Assembly (NCBI GenBank): GCA_015661465.1
Contig: DQVZ01000133.1
Span: 1 to 5,290 of the forward strand
DNA length: 5,290 bases
Direction of reading: 5' to 3'
Source of the DNA: Aquifex aeolicus
GTDB lineage: Bacteria > Aquificota > Aquificia > Aquificales > Aquificaceae
The translations under genes and the position numbers were made by a program. A model generated the notes under the pieces. The model was not told the origin of the DNA. It ran no database searches and was given only the letters and a program-made list of their open reading frames with translations. Positions 1 through 5,290 of this stretch are shown here, in pieces. The number at the start of each line of letters is the position of its first letter. Positions within the stretch are counted from its first letter, which is position 1.

Positions 1-105
1 GAGAGCCTCTTCTGCGTTTTTTGCTGTAAATACATCGTGATCCGTAAATAGGGCTTCTAAGCTATCTACAAGATTCTTATCGAAGGAAACGATTAAAATT
101 TTCAT
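1..105 (-). CDS. Receiver-like protein, atypical response regulator (N-terminal 35 aa only)
   Basis: Thirty-five codons are visible before the left edge: [20 protein letters not shown], then [15 protein letters not shown]. This matches the first beta strand, first helix and second strand of a CheY-like receiver (KILIVDDexxlxxxLxxxLxxxyxVxtAxnxeeAL). The difference is at the metal-binding acidic pair: the usual Asp-Asp is Ser7-Phe8, with Asp9 next. The phospho-accepting Asp, the switch residues and any output domain lie outside the window, so the type of regulator cannot be told. A strong AGGAGG site sets the start. It directly follows the sensor-like membrane protein, the usual order of a two-component operon. 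It could be a receiver that works without phosphorylation, or another Rossmann-like protein that resembles one over this short stretch. Confidence 0.7.
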   Translation of the reverse strand, partial: MKILIVSFDKNLVDSLEALFTDHDVFTAKNAEEAL

Positions 106-113
106 TAATTCTC

Positions 114-119
114 CCTCCT
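114..119 (-). promoter_or_regulatory. Ribosome binding site of the receiver-like gene (AGGAGG)
   Basis: AGGAGG is followed by eight bases (GAGAATTA) and ATG at 105-103. It overlaps the TAG stop of the preceding membrane-protein gene (TAGGAGG), so the two genes are probably translationally coupled. Confidence 0.85.
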
Positions 120-723
120 ATTTATTTTCTAACTTCTCTATGGTTTCATCAAGTAAAGTTTTAGCCTTGTTTATGCTTTCTTCCTTCAGGATTTTCTCGG
201 TATGCAAAAGAACTTTTATAGCCTTAAGAGGTTTTAGTATCTCGTCTTTATTAAATCTGGCAACTTCCGAGGCCCTCTTTATTACCCTTACTTCTTTAAA
301 TTCGTTAATTGTAAGATAGAAGAAACTTATGTAAATAACAAATATAAAACTAAGCATACCTCCGAATATTGGATTGGAGGCCAAGAAAATCAGAAAATCG
401 TCAACACTTGTCCTCTTCACGTAGACTTCAACGGACAAATCTCCTATTTTTTTTACCGTGGCTTCGAACTTTGAATAATCTATAGGCTTAATCGCATTGG
501 CACTCATATACATTTCCTTTTCCTTTATAACTTTGAAAACCATCACTTCGGAGTGAGGGAGGAGTATAACTTTTTTTTCTGGGAGTGCTATAAGGATAGT
601 TGCAATATTTTCGGCCATTTTTCTATCCCTTTCGGTAATAAAAGCGGAGTACGATACATAGAAGGAGGCAATTGTAAAAAAAACCAGAAACATCCATATG
701 CTGAGGAAAATAAGTCTTTTCAT
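118..723 (-). CDS. Two-pass membrane protein with a degenerate histidine-kinase DHp-like tail (His replaced by Asp, no ATPase domain)
   Basis: I do not recognise this 201-aa protein as a named family. It begins MKRLIFLSIW; residues 4-26 form a strong membrane helix, 27-108 would face the periplasm, and about 109-139 hold a second hydrophobic region (core FGGMLSFIFVIYISFFYLTI, 120-139). The remaining 60 cytoplasmic residues are helical and charged. Within them, KDEILKPLKAIK (159-170) lines up with a HisKA H-box of the form SHElrtPLtaIk: Glu161, Ile162, Pro165, Leu166, Ala168, Ile169 and Lys170 match, while the phospho-accepting His is Asp160. A second helix (about 182-200) follows and the protein stops: no HAMP domain and no N, G1 or G2 boxes of an ATPase domain. 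The start is fixed by GGAGG and by the TAATG overlap with tldE; a start at 789 would run 66 bases into tldE. A receiver-like gene follows 12 nt later. The membrane topology is confident; the DHp relationship is a by-eye inference and could be coincidental similarity of a helical hairpin. Confidence 0.8.
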   Translation of the reverse strand: MKRLIFLSIWMFLVFFTIASFYVSYSAFITERDRKMAENIATILIALPEKKVILLPHSEVMVFKVIKEKEMYMSANAIKPIDYSKFEATVKKIGDLSVEVYVKRTSVDDFLIFLASNPIFGGMLSFIFVIYISFFYLTINEFKEVRVIKRASEVARFNKDEILKPLKAIKVLLHTEKILKEESINKAKTLLDETIEKLENK

Positions 724-2048
724 TATCCCCCTCCGAGTGTAAGCTTCTTTACAAGGACTGAAGGGGAACCCACGTTTCCGTAAAAGCACATATCATTTCC
801 AATTTCTTCAACACTACTGAGCAGTTCCAGAATATTTCCAGCTACGGTAATCCCGCGCACAGTTTTTTCTCTTTTCCCTTTTCTGTAAAGAACTCCCGAG
901 CAGCCTAAAGAAAAATCTCCCGATATAGTATCCACTGTATGAAGTCCCATAACTTCCAAGACCAAGAAAACTTCATCGTAGTAGCTGATAAGTTCTTCCA
1001 GAGACAATTTCCCGGCTTTGAGGTAAAAGTTCGTTATTCCGGAAGAAGGAAGTTCCTTATAACTTCCTCTTACTGAGTTTCCAGTCGGCTTTTCCCCGGA
1101 TTTTATTGCGGTATAAAGACTATGAAGAAATCCCTTAAATACACCATCTTTTATTAAGAATTTTTTTTGACCCGGAATGCCTTCGGCGTCGTATGGAAAT
1201 GTCATTAGTCCATCATCGAGTGTTCCGTCATCCAAAAGATTTATTTTGCTACTTGCTATTTTCTGCCCCTTTTTGTTTTTGAGAAGTGTTTTCCCTTTTA
1301 TATAGTAATCTCCCAAAAATATAGGGCTGAAGGCTTCTAAAAGCATCGCAAAGCTTTCTCTGAAGAATACCACCGGTATACTTTTTGTTTCAAAAGGTGA
1401 AGGGTAAAGTAAATTTACGGTTTTAAATACAGCGTCTTTTACCATGCTCTTCCAATCTAAATTTTTTAATCTTCTTGCACTCCTATATTCCCAAGATATG
1501 GCACTATCTCCTTTATCCGTTGCAAGTGTCGCTATCATAGAAGAGAAGGATGTTCCATTATATTCGAACTCTATGCCGTAGGAATTTTTGCTCCAAACCT
1601 CAAATTCCACTTCCGTTAATGTAGCCTTCCTCACTCCTTTTATCCTGTTGTCCAGTTCCTTTGCGTATTTCTCCATCTTTATGGAGATATCTATTTTTTC
1701 TTCAAGGGGTATAGACAAACCTTCTCTGTCGTATATGGATACTGCGTGAGGAGGGGGCAATTCTTTTATAAACTCATTTCCATAGTCGGCTTCCAGGATT
1801 TCACACATTTCCATGGCTTTCTCGACCGTATCTCTTATTTCCTCCTCTCCGAGAAAGGAAGAGTAAGCAAAACCTATTTTTTTATCTTTTAAAACTCTTA
1901 CTCCTACACCTTGTTCTTCGGAAGAGGATATATTTTCAACAGTTTCGTTAGATGATTCTATCTTTAATTTCTTCCTTCTTTCGAAGAAAATCTCGTATTC
2001 ATAACCAGGCCTTATGTATTTCTTCACAAGATTTTCTATATTTTCCAT
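723..2048 (-). CDS. tldE: TldE/PmbA-family protein (partner subunit of TldD protease)
   Basis: This 441-aa protein (E. coli TldE/PmbA is about 450) belongs to the TldD/PmbA family. In characterised bacteria TldD and TldE form a cytosolic protease that trims unfolded peptides, matures microcin B17 and degrades the CcdA antitoxin. TldD carries the metal-binding HExxxH motif; TldE lacks it but completes the active chamber. Here no HExxxH is present (the matching region is FFRESFAMLLEAFSP, 228-242), and the C-terminal part has the family hallmarks: FPYDAEGIPG (284-293), PTGNSVRG (321-328), LEVMGLHTVDTISGDFS (364-380), GITVAGNILELL (399-410) and a final GNVGSPSVLVKKL (424-436). This fits TldE rather than TldD. 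A TldD partner is not in the window. The ATG at 2048 is the first usual start after an in-frame TAG that lies at the 3' end of secA. No Shine-Dalgarno sequence precedes it, so translation may depend on ribosomes finishing secA 10 nt upstream. An alternative name is pmbA. Confidence 0.93.
   Translation of the reverse strand: MENIENLVKKYIRPGYEYEIFFERRKKLKIESSNETVENISSSEEQGVGVRVLKDKKIGFAYSSFLGEEEIRDTVEKAMEMCEILEADYGNEFIKELPPPHAVSIYDREGLSIPLEEKIDISIKMEKYAKELDNRIKGVRKATLTEVEFEVWSKNSYGIEFEYNGTSFSSMIATLATDKGDSAISWEYRSARRLKNLDWKSMVKDAVFKTVNLLYPSPFETKSIPVVFFRESFAMLLEAFSPIFLGDYYIKGKTLLKNKKGQKIASSKINLLDDGTLDDGLMTFPYDAEGIPGQKKFLIKDGVFKGFLHSLYTAIKSGEKPTGNSVRGSYKELPSSGITNFYLKAGKLSLEELISYYDEVFLVLEVMGLHTVDTISGDFSLGCSGVLYRKGKREKTVRGITVAGNILELLSSVEEIGNDMCFYGNVGSPSVLVKKLTLGGG
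730..734 (-). promoter_or_regulatory. Ribosome binding site of the membrane-protein gene, inside the tldE 3' end
   Basis: GGAGG followed by GGGATA (6 nt) and then ATG at 723-721. The site lies in the last three tldE codons GGA-GGG-GGA, which encode Gly-Gly-Gly before the TAA stop. It is the reason for choosing the ATG at 723 over the in-frame ATG at 789. Confidence 0.85.
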
Positions 2049-2058
2049 AAGTAGAATT

Positions 2059-5019
2059 TTAGCCTAACTGATTACCTTTCTTCTTCATTTTGGCTTTTCT
2101 TTTCCTCAATCTCTCCTCTTGGAGCCTTTCCTTTAAGGTTTTAGGTCTCGGCTTTTTATCACTTTTACCTTCTGCACCTTGTAGAATTGCCGTTTTGAGT
2201 AATTCCCCGTGTTTTTTTTCTTCTTCTTTCTCCACTTCTTCAATTTCTTTGACGGATTTTATTTGAACATTGTACAGAGTAGAAATGGTATTGATTTTTA
2301 TTCTGTACATCATATCTTCAAAAAGCTCATAGGCTTCTTTTTTATACTCTATAAGCGGGTCTCTTCCTGCGTACCCTCTCAGGTAAATCCCTTCCCTTAA
2401 TTTATCAAGTGTATGTAAATGTTCCCTCCAAGCGTTGTCGAGAATGTTTAGGAGAATTACCCTTTCCAGTTCTCTCATCGCTCCACTGCTTCCTATTTCT
2501 TCTTCCTTATTCTTGTAGACTTTTATTAGCTTTTCGTAAAGTTGATTTACAAGCCCTTCTTTATCCCGTACTTGAGGAATTTCTATGTCTTTACCTGTAA
2601 GTTCCTTTAAGAAATCTTTTAATGGTTCAAGTTCCCAGAGTTCTGGATCATCTTCAGGAAGAAGTTCTTGCACTTTTCTTTCAAGGATTTCTTTTATAAA
2701 CTCTTTTATCGTTTCCTCCAGGTTTTCCCCTTCCAATATCTGTCTTCTGAGTGTATATACTACGTCTCTTTGCATATTCATTACGCTGTCAAACTCGTAA
2801 AGCCTTTTCCTTATTTGGAAGTTCTGAGCTTCTACCCTTTTCTGGGCATTCTCTAGGGCCTTAGAAACCATTCTGCTCTCTATAGGTTCTCCTTTTTCGA
2901 TTTTGAGCATATCCATTAATTTGCTAACTCTATCTCCTCCGAAAAGCCTGAGCAGGTCATCCTCCAGCGATACGATAAATCTACTTTCTCCCGGGTCACC
3001 TTGTCTTCCCGCCCTACCCCTCAGTTGATTATCTATTCTTCTCGACTCGTGCCTTTCCGTTCCTATTACCAGTAATCCGCCAAGCTTTTTAACCTCCTCC
3101 TTTTCCTTTTCGGTAATCCTGTAAGCTTCCTGAAGAGCTTCCCTAAATTGCTCCTCCGTAGCCCCTTCTGGGTTTATTCCCTTTTCCTTCAACATTTGTT
3201 TTGCAAGGTATTCAGGGTTTCCCCCGAGGAGTATATCCGTACCCCTTCCTGCCATATTGGTAGCTATGGTTACAGCTCCAATTCTTCCGGCTTGGGCTAT
3301 GATTTCCGCTTCCCTTTCGTGATGTTTTGCATTTAAAACATTGTGAGCTATTCCCTTTTTTATAATTTCTTGGATTTTTTTATCCACATCTTCTTTAGAA
3401 ATGCCGAGTTTCTCTGCTACAGAATAAACCCTCTTTCTAAAACTTCCCCTGTTTGCGATATTTTTCAAAAGCTTTTTATCTTTAAGCAGAGAGGAGAGTT
3501 TTTCATTGTCCTCAATTGATACTGTACCCACAAGTACAGGTCTACCGAATACGTGATTGAGAAAAACTTCCTCTACAACCCTTTCCCATTTCTCTTCTTT
3601 GGTTTTAAAGACAAGGTCGGGTAAATCTCTTCTTATCATCGGTTTATGGGTAGGAATAACAACGACCTCTAAGCCGTAAATTTCTTTAAATTCGAGAGCT
3701 TCCGTCTCTGCCGTTCCGGTCATTCCCGCAAGCTTTTTGTAGAGTTTGAAGTAGTTTTGAAAAGTAATAGAAGCTAAAGTTTGGTTTTCCTCTTTTACTT
3801 CTACTCCCTCTTTTATTTCAATAGCTTGATGAAGACCGTCGGACCACCTTCTACCTGGAAGGACTCTACCCGTGAACTCGTCAACTATAAGTACTTCTCC
3901 ATCGCGGACTATATAGTGAACGTCCCTTTTGAAGAGGTAATGAGCCCTTATAGCCTGAAGTACTGCATGAAGAAGGTCTATATTCTTGAGGTCATAGAGA
4001 TTATCAACCTTTAGCATTCCTTCAATTTTCCTTATACCCTTCTCAGTCAAATTGACTGTTCTGTGTTTTTCATCTATCGTAAAATCTTCATCCTTTTTAA
4101 GTTTTTTCACCACCGCATCTGCAACGTAATAGATTTGAGTATCTATTTGAGAGGGTCCAGAAATTATCAGAGGAGTTCTGGCTTCATCTATAAGGATTGA
4201 ATCTACTTCGTCAACTATTGCGTAGTTGTGCCCCTTTACTTGTACTATTTCCTCCTTAGAGAAAGCCAGATTATCTCTCAGATAATCAAATCCAAACTCG
4301 TTGTTGGTTCCGTAAGTTATGTGAGCTTCGTAAGCCTTTTTTCTGTGGTCTACCTCTTTAAGAGTTGTAAAGTAGGTTTTTTTTGCGTCTATATTTATTA
4401 AATCAGAAGGAATTATCTCTTCAAAGAATCCCTTGGGCCAAACCCTCAGGTCATTTTCTATTGCTTCTTTTACCTTTTCTTGGTCTACCCATTCTACGAG
4501 ATAGGTTTTTCCGTCGGAATTTATGACTCCTACATCGAGGCCTAGGAATTTGTAGATGGGTCCCATCCACTGGGCGTCTCTTCTTGCAAGGTAATCATTA
4601 ACTGTAACTATGTGAACTCCCTCATCTGTCATTCCGTTTATCACTGTGGGAGAAGTGGCAACAAGGGTTTTCCCCTCTCCCGTTTTCATCTCTGCGATTT
4701 TCCCTTCATGGAGAACCAATCCTCCTATCAGCTGAACATCGAAATGTCTAAGACCCAATGTTCTCTTTGCAGCTTCCCTAACAAGTGCAAACCCTTTTAT
4801 AACTTCTTCCGTGATTTCTCCTTTAATTATTTTCTGTTTCAGTTCTTCATCAAGTCTAATCTTATCATGGAGTTCCTGAGCCAGTAATACTAATTCTTTA
4901 TTGTTCAGGGAGTCAAAATCCTTCTCCAGCTCGTTAATTTTTTGTACAAACTTCTTTAATCGTTTTATTTCCCTCTCATTTTTTGTTCCGATGATTTTTT
5001 TTACTATCCATCCCAACAT
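2059..5019 (-). CDS. secA: Protein translocase subunit SecA (preprotein-export ATPase), long form
   Basis: SecA is the motor that pushes unfolded preproteins through the SecYEG channel at the inner face of the cytoplasmic membrane, using ATP. The 986-aa product is complete. Visible in order: N-terminal basic amphipathic helix (1-30); NBD1 with Walker A MKTGEGKT (111-118) and Walker B VDEVDSILIDEA (269-280); the preprotein cross-linking domain (about 284-415); motif LAGMTGTAETE (430-440); NBD2 with NMAGRGTDILLGG (588-600) and the GTERHESRRIDNQLRGRAGRQ stretch (653-673) carrying the arginine-finger motif; then the scaffold and two-helix-finger region with LDNAWREHL (860-868) and LREGIYLRGYAGRDPLIEYK (874-893). 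All catalytic motifs are intact. Oddities: an insertion of about 50 residues in NBD1 (about 167-221), another of about 40 in NBD2 (about 514-554), and a basic tail without the usual CxCxSGxxxxxCH zinc motif. The ATG start has an AGGAG site and gives the standard SecA N-terminus. The gene is followed after 10 nt by tldE. Confidence 0.99.
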   Translation of the reverse strand: MLGWIVKKIIGTKNEREIKRLKKFVQKINELEKDFDSLNNKELVLLAQELHDKIRLDEELKQKIIKGEITEEVIKGFALVREAAKRTLGLRHFDVQLIGGLVLHEGKIAEMKTGEGKTLVATSPTVINGMTDEGVHIVTVNDYLARRDAQWMGPIYKFLGLDVGVINSDGKTYLVEWVDQEKVKEAIENDLRVWPKGFFEEIIPSDLINIDAKKTYFTTLKEVDHRKKAYEAHITYGTNNEFGFDYLRDNLAFSKEEIVQVKGHNYAIVDEVDSILIDEARTPLIISGPSQIDTQIYYVADAVVKKLKKDEDFTIDEKHRTVNLTEKGIRKIEGMLKVDNLYDLKNIDLLHAVLQAIRAHYLFKRDVHYIVRDGEVLIVDEFTGRVLPGRRWSDGLHQAIEIKEGVEVKEENQTLASITFQNYFKLYKKLAGMTGTAETEALEFKEIYGLEVVVIPTHKPMIRRDLPDLVFKTKEEKWERVVEEVFLNHVFGRPVLVGTVSIEDNEKLSSLLKDKKLLKNIANRGSFRKRVYSVAEKLGISKEDVDKKIQEIIKKGIAHNVLNAKHHEREAEIIAQAGRIGAVTIATNMAGRGTDILLGGNPEYLAKQMLKEKGINPEGATEEQFREALQEAYRITEKEKEEVKKLGGLLVIGTERHESRRIDNQLRGRAGRQGDPGESRFIVSLEDDLLRLFGGDRVSKLMDMLKIEKGEPIESRMVSKALENAQKRVEAQNFQIRKRLYEFDSVMNMQRDVVYTLRRQILEGENLEETIKEFIKEILERKVQELLPEDDPELWELEPLKDFLKELTGKDIEIPQVRDKEGLVNQLYEKLIKVYKNKEEEIGSSGAMRELERVILLNILDNAWREHLHTLDKLREGIYLRGYAGRDPLIEYKKEAYELFEDMMYRIKINTISTLYNVQIKSVKEIEEVEKEEEKKHGELLKTAILQGAEGKSDKKPRPKTLKERLQEERLRKRKAKMKKKGNQLG

Positions 5020-5077
5020 AACTTTTTCACTCCTAATTCATTAAATTTACATGAAAAAGGATTAAAAGGGAAAAAAG
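5020..5077 (-). other. Short leader between the CoA-binding gene and secA
   Basis: This 58-nt spacer is the longest non-coding stretch in the window. In the secA sense, its first part is pyrimidine-rich (CTTTTTTCCC, then TTTTAATCCTTTTT), followed by AT-rich sequence with an ATGTAA start-stop at 5052-5047, a two-codon ATGAATTAG at 5041-5033, and the secA ribosome binding site. I see no recognisable -35/-10 pair, hairpin terminator or riboswitch. It could carry a weak internal promoter, but the sequence does not show one clearly. Confidence 0.5.
5030..5034 (-). promoter_or_regulatory. Ribosome binding site of secA (AGGAG)
   Basis: In the coding sense AGGAG is followed by ten bases (TGAAAAAGTT) and then the ATG at 5019-5017. 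The spacing is slightly long but workable. It supports the ATG that gives the MLGWIVKKI start. The stop of the tiny ATGAATTAG reading frame overlaps this site by two bases. Confidence 0.7.
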
Positions 5078-5290
5078 TTATAAATAGCCCGCTTCTACAC
5101 CTATGCAGGCGTTGTAAATTATCCTTATCCTGTCTTTATACTTTTCTATTACTTCTTGATTTTCCGCACCAGGTTGAAACCATACACACTTTGCCCCCAC
5201 TTCTATAGCTTCCTTTATAACATCTTCCGCGTGGGCAGGATTTCTGTAAACGTTAACTATATCTATAGGTTCGGGAACATCTCTTAAGGA
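5078..5290 (-). CDS. CoA-binding domain protein, YccU/COG1832-like (C-terminal 70 aa, N-terminus beyond window)
   Basis: Only the last 70 codons and the TAA stop are inside the window; the reading frame is open to the right edge. The translation runs from SLRDVPEPIDIVNVYR through AKCVWFQPGAENQEV to the end IYNACIGVEAGYL. This is the second half of the small Rossmann-fold CoA-binding family (about 140 aa in full): the ' slrdvPepiDiV.vyR ' strand-loop, then ' a.e.gAk.vWfQpGaen.e ', then the closing Cys-containing strand. The family is known to bind coenzyme A or a related nucleotide; the physiological role is not established. The gene is co-directional with secA and ends 58 nt before it, so it may be the upstream member of the same transcript. 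Nothing links it functionally to secretion. The family call is confident, the function is not. Confidence 0.85.
   Translation of the reverse strand, partial: SLRDVPEPIDIVNVYRNPAHAEDVIKEAIEVGAKCVWFQPGAENQEVIEKYKDRIRIIYNACIGVEAGYL

Noticed and set aside
553..783. Plus-strand 76-codon frame opposite the membrane-protein gene.
   Set aside because: Its composition looks like a shadow of the opposite strand, and it overlaps two well-supported genes.
118..789. Longer version of the membrane protein starting at the ATG at 789 (223 aa).
   Set aside because: It would overlap tldE by 67 bases and add a non-hydrophobic 22-residue lead before the membrane helix, while the ATG at 723 has an ideal GGAGG site and a stop/start overlap.
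1329..1364. Possible degenerate metalloprotease motif in TldE (FFRESFAMLLEA).
   Set aside because: The lack of HExxxH is normal for TldE/PmbA, so it is not evidence of a broken TldD.
3085..3219. Extra segment of about 45 residues in SecA after LLGG (about 601-645) as a third lineage-specific insertion.
   Set aside because: E. coli SecA has a segment of similar length at this site; its absence in B. subtilis makes it a common variable region, not a novelty.
2209..4887. Several plus-strand open frames of 60-90 codons opposite secA.
   Set aside because: They are rich in Phe, Ser and Leu, as expected for the complement of Lys/Glu-rich coding sequence, show no recognisable domain and lie wholly inside secA.
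5035..5052. Near-palindrome CATTAAATTTACATG upstream of secA as a possible operator.
   Set aside because: The two arms are out of register by one base and the region is AT-rich; this is expected by chance.
5053..5077. Pyrimidine-rich run as a terminator for the CoA-binding gene.
   Set aside because: No stem precedes the T runs in the sense strand, so it does not look like a Rho-independent terminator.

Overview
All genes in this window lie on the minus strand and are packed tightly, as in one operon. Read in the direction of transcription (right to left), they are: the C-terminal end of a CoA-binding (YccU-type) protein; full-length secA; a TldE/PmbA-family gene; a small two-pass membrane protein; and the first 35 codons of a receiver-like protein that runs off the left edge. 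Gene junctions are 58 nt, 10 nt, a 1-nt overlap (TAATG) and 12 nt. No stretch over 300 bases lacks a gene. I see no RNA gene, insertion sequence, CRISPR array or convincing terminator.

The organism looks like a thermophilic bacterium of the Aquificaceae, most likely Aquifex or a close relative. SecA is very long (986 aa; E. coli has about 901 and B. subtilis about 841). It has two large insertions in its motor and a lysine/arginine-rich tail in place of the zinc-binding C-terminus. The proteins are rich in Lys, Glu and Ile, and Arg is often AGA/AGG and Ile often ATA, as in hyperthermophiles. The genus rests on recognising the SecA sequence by eye, not on a search.

Region by region: 5078-5290 CoA-binding protein (partial); 5020-5077 short pyrimidine-rich leader with the secA ribosome binding site; 2059-5019 secA, the export ATPase; 723-2048 tldE/pmbA, the non-metalloprotease half of the TldD/TldE protease; 118-723 membrane protein; 1-105 receiver-like N-terminus.

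The most interesting part is the left end. The 201-aa membrane protein has the layout of a sensor kinase (membrane helix, small outer domain, membrane helix, cytoplasmic helices). Its last 50 residues resemble a histidine-kinase dimerisation (DHp/HisKA) domain in which the phospho-accepting His is Asp160, and there is no ATPase domain. The next gene begins like a response-regulator receiver, but the usual Asp-Asp pair is Ser-Phe. Together they may be a degenerate two-component pair signalling without phosphotransfer, encoded beside secretion and proteolysis genes. This is inference and needs the rest of the receiver gene to test.
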